Shown in pieces: positions 41,246 through 49,975 of a stretch of 64,000 bases of DNA. Origin of the DNA: Flavobacteriales bacterium (lineage in GTDB: Bacteria; Bacteroidota; Bacteroidia; Flavobacteriales_E; Vicingaceae); NCBI GenBank assembly GCA_026196775.1, contig JAPHUD010000018.1:62001-126000 (forward strand). The letters run 5' to 3'. The position numbers and the translations under genes are program-made. Below the pieces are notes generated by a model. The model made no database searches, had not been told where the DNA came from, and saw only the letters and a program-made list of their open reading frames with translations. Numbering within the stretch: the first letter of the stretch is position 1; every line of letters begins with the position of its first letter.

Positions 41246-43015
41246 ATGACATTTAAAGAATTAGGTCTTGACGAGCATATCGTGAAGGCAGTTGAAGAAT
41301 TGGGTTTTGAAAAACCATCACCAATTCAAGAAGAATCTATCCCATTATTAATTACTGGAGATAAAGATTACGTGGGTTTAGCACAAACAGGAACAGGTAA
41401 AACTGCTGCTTTTGGCTTACCAATGATACAACAAATTGATACGAACTTAAAATCTATCCAAGGGATGATTTTGTGTCCTACTAGAGAGTTGTGTTTACAA
41501 ATCACTAACGAGTTAAAATTGTATGCGAAACATACAAAAGGTATTAAAGTAGTAGCTGTTTATGGTGGTGCTAGCATTAGCGACCAAATCAGAGAAATTA
41601 AAAGTGGTGTAAATATTATGGTAGGAACACCTGGTAGAACCATTGATTTAATGGAAAGAAGAGTACTGAAATTTGACGAAGTTAAAACAGTTGTGCTAGA
41701 TGAAGCCGATGAAATGTTAAACATGGGTTTTAAAGAAGATATTACTAAAATTATAGAACAAACACCTCCTTCAAAACATACTTGGTTGTTTTCTGCTACT
41801 ATGCCTAGAGAAGTAGATCGTATAGCAAAAAACTATATGACCGATCCAGTAAGAGTTACTGTTGGAACAAAAAATAGCTCTGCAGCTAATATTGAACACC
41901 AATATTGTGCTGTAGCGGGAAGAGATCAATATGATGCATTAAGAAGATTTATTGATGTTGCTCCGGGAATGTACGGTATTGTTTTTTGTAGAACCAGAAG
42001 AGAAACAAAAGAATTTGCAGATAAATTAATGGCTGATGGCTATAATGCAGATGCATTACATGGCGATTTATCACAAGCTCAAAGAGACAGTGTGATGGCA
42101 AAATTCAGAAACAGAAACTTACAAGTTTTAATTGCTACTGATGTTGCTGCAAGAGGAATTGATGTAGATGATTTAACACATGTTTTTCATGTTGATTTAC
42201 CAGATGAAATTGAAAGCTACACCCACAGAAGTGGACGTACTGCAAGAGCTGGAAAATCAGGAAGATCTATTGCATTGGTTAGTCCTTCAAAAGCTAGCAG
42301 AGTGCGTTTAGTTGAAAAACAAATTGGCGGTAAAATGGAATTGATTCAAGTTCCTACTGGTAAAGAAATTTGTTTCCAACAACTAATGAAAGTGATTCAA
42401 AATGTAAAAGAAGTTGAGATTAATGAAAAAGGATTAGCTCCTTATATTGCTCAAATTCACGAAGAGTTTGCTGATATTTCTAAAGAAGAAATAATTGAAA
42501 GATTTGTATCATTAGAATTCAATCGTTTTATTAAAGATTACGAAAAAGCGAGAGATTTGAATATTGATATGAGTACGATGAGAAAAGGAAGAGATAGAGG
42601 CGAGCGTGGAGATAGAAAAAGAGGTGAAAGAGGTGATAACACAACAAGAAATACTAACAGATTGTTTATCAACATTGGAAAAATGGATGGATTTGAAAAC
42701 AAAGGTCAAATTTTGGGATTCATTTGTAACCAAACAGGTGTTGACGGTAACTCTATAGGAAAAATTGATTTGTTTGATAGCTTTGCCTTTATTGGTGTTG
42801 ATGATAATGTAGGAAATACACTTATCAATAGCCTTAATGGTAGAAATGTTGAAAATAGAGATATTCGTATTGAGTTTTCTAAAGATAAGCCAAGAGGCGA
42901 AAGAAGTGATAGAGGCGGAGATAGAGGTGGATACAAAGGCGGTGGAGACCGTGGTGGAAACCGTAGAGAAAGAACTTCATCTCGTTCTTCTTTTAAAAGA
43001 GAACGTAGAAGCTAA
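41246..43015 (+). CDS. DEAD-box ATP-dependent RNA helicase (DeaD/CsdA-like)
   Basis: The 589-residue protein has all helicase motifs in order: Q motif KPSPIQEESIP, Walker A AQTGTGKTAA, PTRELCLQ, GTPGRT, DEAD at 152-155, SATM, then IVFCRTRRET, DVAARGIDVDD and HRSGRTARAGKSG. After about residue 440 come a DbpA-type RNA-binding domain (LFINIGKMDGFENKGQILGF) and an Arg/Gly-rich tail. This architecture is that of DeaD/CsdA, which unwinds rRNA during ribosome assembly and at low temperature. The folded leader upstream fits cold-regulated expression, and a strong terminator lies 53 bp downstream. Confidence 0.95.
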   Translation: MTFKELGLDEHIVKAVEELGFEKPSPIQEESIPLLITGDKDYVGLAQTGTGKTAAFGLPMIQQIDTNLKSIQGMILCPTRELCLQITNELKLYAKHTKGIKVVAVYGGASISDQIREIKSGVNIMVGTPGRTIDLMERRVLKFDEVKTVVLDEADEMLNMGFKEDITKIIEQTPPSKHTWLFSATMPREVDRIAKNYMTDPVRVTVGTKNSSAANIEHQYCAVAGRDQYDALRRFIDVAPGMYGIVFCRTRRETKEFADKLMADGYNADALHGDLSQAQRDSVMAKFRNRNLQVLIATDVAARGIDVDDLTHVFHVDLPDEIESYTHRSGRTARAGKSGRSIALVSPSKASRVRLVEKQIGGKMELIQVPTGKEICFQQLMKVIQNVKEVEINEKGLAPYIAQIHEEFADISKEEIIERFVSLEFNRFIKDYEKARDLNIDMSTMRKGRDRGERGDRKRGERGDNTTRNTNRLFINIGKMDGFENKGQILGFICNQTGVDGNSIGKIDLFDSFAFIGVDDNVGNTLINSLNGRNVENRDIRIEFSKDKPRGERSDRGGDRGGYKGGGDRGGNRRERTSSRSSFKRERRS

Positions 43016-43067
43016 ATCTTTGCAAGCAAACTCCCAAATACTAAATCAGACTTTTTGATACAACTAC

Positions 43068-43100
43068 AAAGCTCCATGGATTATCTATGGAGCTTTTTTT
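43068..43100 (+). terminator. Rho-independent terminator of the helicase gene
   Basis: The arms AAAGCTCCAT (43068-43077) and ATGGAGCTTT (43087-43096) pair perfectly over 10 bp with a 9-nt loop and are followed by a T-run. Confidence 0.9.
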
Positions 43101-43169
43101 ATGGGGTGTTTTTTAGATTTATTATTCTTATTCTTAAATTTCTTACAACGCATAAGCAGGATAAGTAAT

Positions 43170-43925
43170 TTACTTCTGTATGGCAGATTCTTCTATGTAA
43201 ATTTTATGTCTATCGAGTAAATTTATTTTTATCCAACCTAATTTGTTTTGGTTAATTAATTTAACACCAATATATTTTGGTTGATTCATTGGAAATGAAA
43301 AACAATTGTTTTTGAAATGTACAACAGAGTAAAATGTAGTATCAATATTACCCCCTGAATATATAATAGAACCAGTTTCAGTATCTTGAAGTTTTATAGA
43401 TGTTGAATGATAGGTGTCATTAAGCTGAATATTATCTTGATTATTTAATGGAGTTGTTTTGTAAGATGGAGTGATGCTATTTATACTATCATTAGGAGAC
43501 ATACGAGAACATGTGTAAGTTGTTTTATGGTAAATTTTAATAGAAATAGTATCAGGAACAACAGAAGTATCTTTATGTATAAAGATGGTATCAGTATTGT
43601 GATATCCAAAAATTGCTACATTAGGACTAAGTGATTTAACACTTGAACCATATTTAGGACCAGTACCAGGAGATCCTGCATAAGTGCATTCAAATTCAAT
43701 GTCATAAATACCGTTATTATCTATATCTATTTGATAATGTTGTGGCTGTATATATATACCAACAACTGTGTCATTATAATAGATGGTATTAACATTGTTG
43801 TAGTCACCCATTGTCAATGTTGATTTATTAATTTCTACATAGTTTTTTTTACAGCCATATTGAAAAAAAACAATAAACACCAAAATTATAGAAAGATAAC
43901 AATACGATTTTTTTGATGTAAACAT
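43170..43925 (-). CDS. Lipoprotein of unknown function downstream of PorP gene
   Basis: I start at the ATG 43923-43925 (251 residues), which gives a lipoprotein signal ending VFFQYGC followed by KKNYVEINK. A GTG start at 43970 would add 15 residues and overlap the PorP stop. The mature part is strand-rich, with many Thr, Ser and Asn residues, YQIDIDNNGIYDIEFEC (an EF-hand-like acidic turn seen in Bacteroidota surface proteins) and GVKLINQNKLGWIKINLLDRHKIYIEE at the end. I recognise no named family. Its place after a PorP/SprF gene and a type B secreted protein suggests a surface or outer-membrane role. Confidence 0.7.
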   Translation of the reverse strand: MFTSKKSYCYLSIILVFIVFFQYGCKKNYVEINKSTLTMGDYNNVNTIYYNDTVVGIYIQPQHYQIDIDNNGIYDIEFECTYAGSPGTGPKYGSSVKSLSPNVAIFGYHNTDTIFIHKDTSVVPDTISIKIYHKTTYTCSRMSPNDSINSITPSYKTTPLNNQDNIQLNDTYHSTSIKLQDTETGSIIYSGGNIDTTFYSVVHFKNNCFSFPMNQPKYIGVKLINQNKLGWIKINLLDRHKIYIEESAIQK

Positions 43926-43966
43926 GTCTATGTGATTTATTACGAATATCAAATATACGATTTTTT

Positions 43967-44911
43967 TCACAACGCATAAGCAGGGCAGGTGTGCGATTTC
44001 ATTCCACCACCTTCACCAATACCACCACCGGGGCATTGTCTAAACCCTAACATTATTTCGTGGCTGTAGTTGCCATAAATTTTGTTGAGTGGGAAATCAA
44101 AGGCGTAACCAATAGTAAGAGCATCAAAAACTTTAAACTTAATTTGTGCAACAATGGCTTCTCCGGCCCTGTAACCAATTCCCATAGTAAAGTTTTGTCT
44201 ATAAACCCAAGCAATATTCAAATCTAATGCAGGAGGCCCCATGTTGTTCATTTTCAATAAAAATGATTTAAAAACAGTCCAGTTATTATGTACAGATTGA
44301 TGTCCCATACCAATATAGTATTGGTTTACTTGCTTAGACTCTTGCCCAAGTTTAATATTTTTAAAATAGGTTTGATTAATAGAAAAACTGTAATACACTT
44401 TATTGTTGTACAATAAAATTCCAGGCATAATATCAGGGTAATGTAGTACAGACCCTCCGGCATTATCTAACACTGGGTCAGGATTGTTATTACCAAAAAC
44501 ATCTGTCATACTATACTGTTGAACACCTGCAAAAATTCCTGCTCCCAACGTAAGTTTTGGAAAAACTTTTTTATGATAGGCATATCCTAATTTAATGTAA
44601 GAACGTGTAGTAAGATGTAGGGCATCTTGCTCCACATAAAGTCCAATAGCATGCGTACCTTTATTGGGCTTGTAATGATTGCTTTTAAAAGGCATATGAG
44701 CACTTGCAAAATAGGTGCGAGGAGCATTGTCGAAACCTACCCATTGCAAACGAGTCCCTGCTTTAAAATCTAAACATTTGGCAGTACCAGCAAAAGCCGG
44801 GTTATGACCAAAATTATTAAAAGAATATTGTGAATATTGTGGAGCTTGCTGCCCAAAAAGTGTTTGAACAACTAACATGAAAACAGCTATATAACTTAGA
44901 ATTTTAAACAT
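43967..44911 (-). CDS. PorP/SprF family type IX secretion-associated outer-membrane protein
   Basis: The 314-residue protein has a signal peptide (ending TLFGQ), followed at once by APQYSQYSFNNFGHNPAFAGT, the hallmark PorP/SprF start, then a beta-barrel pattern (GTHAIGLYVEQDALHL, YIKLGYAYHKKVFPKLTLGAGIFAGV, FTMGIGYRAGE, LTIGYAFDFPLNKI) ending near HEIMLGFRQCP. The C-terminal CPAYAL after the barrel is unusual. PorP/SprF proteins are thought to help retain specific type B cargo at the surface. The cargo gene lies 1 bp upstream. Confidence 0.93.
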   Translation of the reverse strand: MFKILSYIAVFMLVVQTLFGQQAPQYSQYSFNNFGHNPAFAGTAKCLDFKAGTRLQWVGFDNAPRTYFASAHMPFKSNHYKPNKGTHAIGLYVEQDALHLTTRSYIKLGYAYHKKVFPKLTLGAGIFAGVQQYSMTDVFGNNNPDPVLDNAGGSVLHYPDIMPGILLYNNKVYYSFSINQTYFKNIKLGQESKQVNQYYIGMGHQSVHNNWTVFKSFLLKMNNMGPPALDLNIAWVYRQNFTMGIGYRAGEAIVAQIKFKVFDALTIGYAFDFPLNKIYGNYSHEIMLGFRQCPGGGIGEGGGMKSHTCPAYAL

Positions 44912-44912
44912 A

Positions 44913-45749
44913 TTAACGCATTATAGAAACAGCTCCTTTAAACACTTTTTTATCTCCAAATTCGGGAGTAATTTCTAAAATATAGTAAAAAGTAGAAACA
45001 GGTAAATCGCCACCTAAATATTTTGCATCCCAACCATCACCATTTTTGTAATTTTCTTCATGGTAAACCCGTTGTCCCCAGCGGTCGAAAATATAGACTT
45101 TATTTTTTGGATACAATTCAATAAAACTAATAAACCAAGTATCGTTTGCTCCATCACCATTAGGTGTAAAAACTTGTGCAGGTATAGGATCGGGACAATC
45201 AAAAGGTGTAATATCTACTTGTGTGGTATCTGTACAGCCATTATTATCTGTAGTAATTAATGTGTAGCTGCCAATTGGCACACTGCTAAAAAATCCAGTA
45301 GAACTTTGTCCAATACCAACCAACTCATGGTTGTAAGGAGCTTCACCACCATCAGAAGAAACCGCCACATCAGCAACCGTTTGATTGCATTCTTTTATAA
45401 TGGGAGTAGCTTCCGTAGTAATTATAGTTGTATTAATAAAAATAGAAGCAGAGTCGTTATCAGGAAAGCAGCCCGTTGAGGTATTCATATAAACAATAAC
45501 TGTTTGGTTGTTGGCAGGAAGATTAATTGTAGAACCATTTCCGGGAACGGTATCTCCATTAATTACCCACACGTAAGTTGGGTTTACAGCTCCTGCTGAA
45601 GAATCTGCTGTAAGCTGGATAGGAGTGTTTTCGCAAACAGGTCCGGAAGTTACATCAGGATTGCTGCTAATGGTGACACTAACAGGGCACTGAGCTTTCA
45701 CAAAGAGTGAAAGTACGCAAAAAACAATAGTGATAATTAATTTATTCAT
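44913..45749 (-). CDS. Secreted protein with type B type IX sorting domain
   Basis: The 278-residue protein has a signal peptide (ending FVKAQ), an Ig-like region with CPVSVTISSNPDVTSGPVCENT, a SprB-like repeat segment (NHELVGIGQSSTGFFSSVPIGSYTLITTDNNGCTDT), and a C-terminal type B domain: PAQVFTPNGDGANDTW, YPKNKVYIFDRWGQRVYH and VFKGAVSIMR. It would be exported by the type IX machinery and held at the surface, probably by the PorP/SprF protein encoded 1 bp downstream. A near-consensus -7 box (TAATTTAG at 45755-45762) suggests a very short leader. Confidence 0.92.
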   Translation of the reverse strand: MNKLIITIVFCVLSLFVKAQCPVSVTISSNPDVTSGPVCENTPIQLTADSSAGAVNPTYVWVINGDTVPGNGSTINLPANNQTVIVYMNTSTGCFPDNDSASIFINTTIITTEATPIIKECNQTVADVAVSSDGGEAPYNHELVGIGQSSTGFFSSVPIGSYTLITTDNNGCTDTTQVDITPFDCPDPIPAQVFTPNGDGANDTWFISFIELYPKNKVYIFDRWGQRVYHEENYKNGDGWDAKYLGGDLPVSTFYYILEITPEFGDKKVFKGAVSIMR

Positions 45750-45811
45750 TGCGGCTAAATTACAATTTATTTTGATTTGAAAGATGAGGTAATTAATAGA
45801 TATTTAGCCTT

Positions 45812-46507
45812 TTATTGCATTGAAATAATAGTTTCTCTAGTAATATTAGTAAAATCGTTGATGTTATTTTTACTAAACTTACTGCTATCAATGGGTTTTC
45901 CAATGCTTACTTCAACTTTTCCAGGAGTAATGGTTGATGTTCCTGATTTCCATACTTCGTAAGTACCTTTTATTGATACAGGGATAATATCTACGCCTGC
46001 TTGAAGTGCAAGATGAAAAGCTCCTTTTTTAAAGGATTCAACCTTACCAGTTTTACTACGAGTACCTTCGGCAAAGAGAATCACAGATTTACCATCTTTA
46101 ATTTTTTTAGCGGCTTTTGCTATACTTTTAATCCCCTTTTTTCTATTAGAACGATCAACAAAAATGTGTCCTGCAACCCACATGTACCAGCCAACAACAG
46201 GAGTCCAGATAAGTTCTTTTTTACCAATAAAATGCAAGTTTTTTGGAAGGCTATAGCACAAACAACCAATATCTAAGTGAGAAAAATGATTTGAAACAAA
46301 AACTACAGGCTTATCGCTAGGTACATTTTCTTTACCGTTAACAATAATATCAATCCCTGCAATTTTCAATAATACAGGAGCAAAAACTGTTCTGGCAACC
46401 ATTAAGGGAAATTGTCTATTCATTACAAAAGGAATGAATAATGGAGCTATCAGCATTAGCGAGAATGTCCATATTATCATTAATGTTATTCTTAAATAGG
46501 AAATCAT
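45812..46507 (-). CDS. plsC: 1-acyl-sn-glycerol-3-phosphate acyltransferase (PlsC-like)
   Basis: The 231-residue protein has two N-terminal membrane helices (about 5-40) and the acyltransferase motifs: HX4D in VSNHFSHLDIG, FVDRSNRKKG, and FAEGTRSKTGKVESFKKG with the following IIPVSIKG. It acylates lysophosphatidic acid at sn-2 to make phosphatidic acid at the inner membrane. PlsC-like paralogues with other acyl acceptors exist (for example ornithine lipids), so the gene symbol is provisional. It lies downstream of a type B secreted-protein gene and appears monocistronic. Confidence 0.87.
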   Translation of the reverse strand: MISYLRITLMIIWTFSLMLIAPLFIPFVMNRQFPLMVARTVFAPVLLKIAGIDIIVNGKENVPSDKPVVFVSNHFSHLDIGCLCYSLPKNLHFIGKKELIWTPVVGWYMWVAGHIFVDRSNRKKGIKSIAKAAKKIKDGKSVILFAEGTRSKTGKVESFKKGAFHLALQAGVDIIPVSIKGTYEVWKSGTSTITPGKVEVSIGKPIDSSKFSKNNINDFTNITRETIISMQ

Positions 46508-46646
46508 TTTTAAGTGTAAACCTGTTTAGTTTTGAAAATCAATTAACTATATCCTTTTGTGATATTGAGTTATATTAATATTTAATTGACTTCAAAAATA
46601 CCAAAATAGCTACAAATTACTATTGATAAAAGTTATGATTTAACGA

Positions 46647-48221
46647 TTATTTTATAGTTATTTCATTATTAATTTGTTCGGCACATTTTTGTCCGTCAAT
46701 AGCTGCAGATACAATTCCACCTGCATAACCTGCACCTTCGCCACAAGGATATAAGCCTTTTATTTCAGGATGTTGTAGAGTTTCCTTATCTCTTGGAATT
46801 TTTACTGGAGAGGAAGTTCTGCTTTCTACGGCAACAATAATAGCATCTCGAGTAAGATAACCTTTCATTTTGTTACCGAAATCTCTAAAACCTTGTTGTA
46901 GTCTTTCTGTAATTTGTTTAGGGAATAGTTGATTAACAGCAGCAGAAATAACTCCCGGTTTATAAGAGCAATTGGGCAATGATGCTGAAATTTGGTTATC
47001 AATAAAATCTATTAAACGTTGAGCAGGAGCTATTTGTCCGAAATTATTTTGCACATCATTTTTTCCTGCAACAAATGCTTTTCGCTCAATATTTTCTTGC
47101 AATTTTAAGCCTGCTAATGCACCAAATTGCTCGTAAGGTTTTAAATCTTCATCTTCTACAGCTACTACAATTCCTGAGTTAGCAAATGGGTTATTTCTTT
47201 TGGATGGCGACCAACCGTTGGTTACAATTTCTCCGGGAGCAGTAGCACAGGGGGCTATAATTCCTCCAGGACACATACAAAAAGAAAAAACACCTCGGTT
47301 TTTAACTTGAGTAACTAATTTGTAAGAAGCAGGAGGTAAATATTCATTTCTCACATCACAATGGTATTGAATTTTATCAATTAACTCTTGTGGATGCTCC
47401 ACACGTACCCCAATAGCAAAAGGTTTAGCTTCCAACTTAATTTTTTTCTTATCCAACAAATAAAAAATATCTCTTGCTGAATGTCCTGTTGCCAGAATTA
47501 CATTAGTCGTTTCAATAGTTGTTTCCTTATTAATTTCAACACCTTTAATGGCATTATTTTTTATCAATAAATCGGTGAGTTTACTCTCAAAATGAATTTC
47601 TCCACCATTTTCTATAATGGTATTTCTAATGGCTTCTACCACTTTTGGCAATTTGTTGGTGCCGATGTGTGGATGAGCATCAACTAGAATGTTTTCGTCA
47701 GCTCCGTGTTGAACCAAGAGTTGTAACACTTCTTTTACATCGCCTCTTTTAGTAGAACGAGTATAAAGTTTACCATCAGAAAAGGTTCCCGCACCGCCTT
47801 CGCCAAAACAATAATTCGACTCTGGATTTACGATTTGGTTTTTGGTAATGTTGGCTAAATCTCTTCGTCTGTTTCTTACTGATTTACCTCTTTCTATTAC
47901 TATAGGTTTAATGTTGTTTTCTATTAATTTAAGGGCAGCAAACATTCCGGCAGGACCAAAACCTATCACTACAGCAGATTGATTACTTGTTATTGGTGTA
48001 AAATTTTTTGCTTGAAAAAGAGCAGGTTTTTTATTGGTATAAATTTCAATTTTCAGGTTGAATTTCACTTGCTTTTTTCGGGCATCTATAGAACGTCTTA
48101 CAATTTGAAATTCAACATCCTCCAACTTAGTTTTTGAAGCAATAAGTTGCTTGATAAAAATATCACTGGCAGCTTCTTCTGGCGACACACTAATTTCTAA
48201 TATATAAGGCTCTTTTTGCAA
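46647..48221 (-). CDS. FAD-dependent dehydrogenase of COG2509 type
   Basis: The 524-residue flavoprotein has an N-terminal ferredoxin-like domain ending in IVRRSIDARKKQVKFNLKI, the FAD-binding VVIGFGPAGMFAALKL and later IERGKSVRNRRRDL, CFGEGGAGTFSDGKLYTR, VGVRVEHPQ, CMCPGG, and a C-terminal CGEGAGYAGGIVSAAIDG. These are features of the uncharacterised COG2509 FAD-dependent dehydrogenases. The substrate is not known. The start is TTG (48219-48221); no ATG occurs before the conserved N-terminal strand. It appears monocistronic and is divergent from the zinc-ribbon-like gene at 48379. Confidence 0.88.
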   Translation of the reverse strand: MQKEPYILEISVSPEEAASDIFIKQLIASKTKLEDVEFQIVRRSIDARKKQVKFNLKIEIYTNKKPALFQAKNFTPITSNQSAVVIGFGPAGMFAALKLIENNIKPIVIERGKSVRNRRRDLANITKNQIVNPESNYCFGEGGAGTFSDGKLYTRSTKRGDVKEVLQLLVQHGADENILVDAHPHIGTNKLPKVVEAIRNTIIENGGEIHFESKLTDLLIKNNAIKGVEINKETTIETTNVILATGHSARDIFYLLDKKKIKLEAKPFAIGVRVEHPQELIDKIQYHCDVRNEYLPPASYKLVTQVKNRGVFSFCMCPGGIIAPCATAPGEIVTNGWSPSKRNNPFANSGIVVAVEDEDLKPYEQFGALAGLKLQENIERKAFVAGKNDVQNNFGQIAPAQRLIDFIDNQISASLPNCSYKPGVISAAVNQLFPKQITERLQQGFRDFGNKMKGYLTRDAIIVAVESRTSSPVKIPRDKETLQHPEIKGLYPCGEGAGYAGGIVSAAIDGQKCAEQINNEITIK

Positions 48222-48378
48222 AGTAAAAATGTTGGTAAAACAGATTGCAAAGATGCTTAACTTTTTTAGAATAATTGATGAGCTAAAGTGTTTATAAAAA
48301 AAAGTGGTGAAAATGGGTGGTCGATATAAAAAATAACTTAAGTTTATAACGGTAAAAATGTTTTAAATTAATTGAATT

Positions 48379-48771
48379 ATGAGTTTTAAAGAAAGTGATT
48401 ATTTATGTCCGTCATGTAAGGGGCATTTAAATGTGGCAGATCAGTTAGTGTTTGCGACAAAAACGAATAGAAAACATAGTGGCTTAATTTTGTTAAGTCC
48501 TAAAATAGGGGAGTATAGTTATAAAACACACCCTAAATTTCAGTTGGAAAAAGGAGAGTTGGTAGAGTTTTATTGTCCGCTTTGTTTGGCTGATTTAACT
48601 GCCGAAAAACAAAAAGAACATGCTATGATTAAAATGATTAGCAATGAAGATAATGCAGAGTATGAGTTGTATTTTTCTAAAAAAGCAGGAAACAAAAGTA
48701 CTTATGTAGTAGCTACTGATATTTTCGAAGCTTTTGGAGAAGATGCTATTGACTTTACAGAGTTTGTTTAA
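48379..48771 (+). CDS. Small double-CxxC (zinc-ribbon-like) protein
   Basis: The 130-residue protein has two CxxC pairs, Cys10/Cys13 in YLCPSCKGHL and Cys66/Cys69 in YCPLCLADL, spaced as in a zinc ribbon, followed by an acidic C-terminal half ending FGEDAIDFTEFV. It is soluble, with no signal. I recognise the type from other Bacteroidota genomes but know no function. The last 73 bp of gene plus tail are repeated at 49834-49906 with only two synonymous changes, which indicates a former tandem copy. A terminator follows 25 bp after the stop. Confidence 0.8.
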   Translation: MSFKESDYLCPSCKGHLNVADQLVFATKTNRKHSGLILLSPKIGEYSYKTHPKFQLEKGELVEFYCPLCLADLTAEKQKEHAMIKMISNEDNAEYELYFSKKAGNKSTYVVATDIFEAFGEDAIDFTEFV

Positions 48772-48776
48772 ATCTT
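48704..48776 (+). repeat. Direct repeat, copy 1 (3' end of the zinc-ribbon-like gene)
   Basis: These 73 bp recur at 49834-49906 with 71 identities. The copy includes the last 22 codons, the stop codon and a few bases after it. Confidence 0.95.
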
Positions 48777-48795
48777 GAAAATTATAACAAATAAA

Positions 48796-48833
48796 AAAAA
48801 GACGCTGTCTCAAATATTTGGACAGCTTCTTTA
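48796..48833 (+). terminator. Terminator of the zinc-ribbon-like gene
   Basis: GCTGTC (48804-48809) pairs with GACAGC (48821-48826), with inner CAAA/TTTG pairs and outer AAAGA/TCTTT pairs across one mismatch. It ends in a T-rich tail just before the DUF6624 gene. Confidence 0.75.
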
Positions 48834-48843
48834 GATTTATTCC

Positions 48844-49800
48844 ATGAAAAGAATAATAATTTATATTAGTGTATTAGCGTCTGTTTTTATTTCTTGCTCT
48901 AATTCAAAATACATAAAATTTTTAGAAAAGTATAATAAAGGAAAAGAGCAATATAATAATAAACATTTTTGTGAATCGAAAAAAACGCTATTGAGTTTAT
49001 ACGAAAGTAATGAAAATCAATTCCCAGACGGCTATTTTACTTTAGCAAAAGCTTTGTATTTATGTGGGGATAAAAAAGAAAGTTATCGCTACTTTGAATT
49101 AGGTATTAAAAAGCAGGGAGTTCCTATAAAATTTTATAAGAAATTGGAAGTCGATAGCCTTTTTTCAAACCAATTGATTCAAGACTCCTTTTTTCAAAAA
49201 ATAATTACAGATTCCACTAATTTGTATGTTGAGTATGAGAATAGCTTAAATGTAGAACTTAAAAATGCAATAGATTCATTATTTGTGATTGATCAGAAAG
49301 TTAGAAATAACAGAGAAAATTACACCAATTTTGAAGAGTTTACATTAGAGTTAGGAAAGATAGATTCTAGTAATTTATATGCCATTAAAAAGTTAATTAA
49401 TGAGCATGAATTTCCGAATCAGCTTAATATTGGAAGAAGTAGTTCTGATTTTATGACTATGATGTTTCACACCTTGTCATTTGATGATAATTATAAGGAG
49501 TGGAAGTATTACTTCAATAAAATAAAAAAGAACATGTTAAGAAGCGGTGGCTATGGTGGGGGGCATTACTATATGTTTTTTGTTGATGAAAGTTATTTGA
49601 ATTCTAAAAAGTATAAGGAGCATCAATTGTACGGAACTTGGTTCGACTACAAAACAAATGAAATTTACCCCATAATAGATATAAAAGATGTTGATAAAAG
49701 AAGAAATAAAATGGGGCAAAAATCTTTATATGAATATGCTAAACAAATGAATTTAATTTTACCTAAAAATTATGTTTATAAAAACAACAGTGATGATTAA
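48844..49800 (+). CDS. DUF6624-like lipoprotein
   Basis: The 318-residue protein has a lipoprotein signal (SVFISC, Cys18), a TPR-like helical hairpin (about 27-90: YNKGKEQYNNKHFCESKK ... FPDGYFTLAKALYLCGD), and a C-terminal region with the pattern I associate with DUF6624: IDQKVR at about 149, IGRSSSDFMTMMFH, QLYGTW at about 261, and DKRRNKMGQKSLYEY at about 284. It should be anchored in the envelope; the function of DUF6624 is unknown. It begins 10 bp after the preceding terminator and is flanked by direct repeats of the neighbouring gene's 3' end, suggesting that it arrived by insertion or survives from a rearranged duplication. Confidence 0.75.
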   Translation: MKRIIIYISVLASVFISCSNSKYIKFLEKYNKGKEQYNNKHFCESKKTLLSLYESNENQFPDGYFTLAKALYLCGDKKESYRYFELGIKKQGVPIKFYKKLEVDSLFSNQLIQDSFFQKIITDSTNLYVEYENSLNVELKNAIDSLFVIDQKVRNNRENYTNFEEFTLELGKIDSSNLYAIKKLINEHEFPNQLNIGRSSSDFMTMMFHTLSFDDNYKEWKYYFNKIKKNMLRSGGYGGGHYYMFFVDESYLNSKKYKEHQLYGTWFDYKTNEIYPIIDIKDVDKRRNKMGQKSLYEYAKQMNLILPKNYVYKNNSDD

Positions 49801-49820
49801 TTAAACAATATCAATCATAT

Positions 49821-49898
49821 AATAAATCAGGTAATGTAGTAGCTACCGATATTTTTGAAGCTTTTGGAGAAGATGCTATTGACTTTACAGAGTTTGTT
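49821..49898 (+). pseudogene. Remnant of a second copy of the zinc-ribbon-like gene
   Basis: The frame at 49830-49898 encodes GNVVATDIFEAFGEDAIDF plus TEFV and a stop, nearly identical to the end of the gene at 48379. There is no start or upstream body; about 12 bases present in copy 1 just upstream are missing. Both base differences in the shared part are synonymous, which suggests that the copy was once under selection or has been gene-converted. Confidence 0.8.
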
Positions 49899-49906
49899 TA
49901 AATCTT
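49834..49906 (+). repeat. Direct repeat, copy 2
   Basis: Matches 48704-48776 at 71 of 73 positions. Together the copies bracket the DUF6624 gene. Confidence 0.95.
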
Positions 49907-49924
49907 AAAAAATATATATCAAAC

Positions 49925-49957
49925 AAAAAACCCACATAGATTCTATATGGGTTTTTT
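49925..49957. terminator. Bidirectional terminator hairpin
   Basis: AAAAAACCCA (49925-49934) pairs with TGGGTTTTTT (49948-49957), with a further ATAGA/TCTAT inner stem across one mismatch. The oligo-A/oligo-T sides allow use by the plus-strand genes and by the convergent SRPBCC gene. Confidence 0.8.
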
Positions 49958-49975
49958 TATCTGGTAAATTAAATA

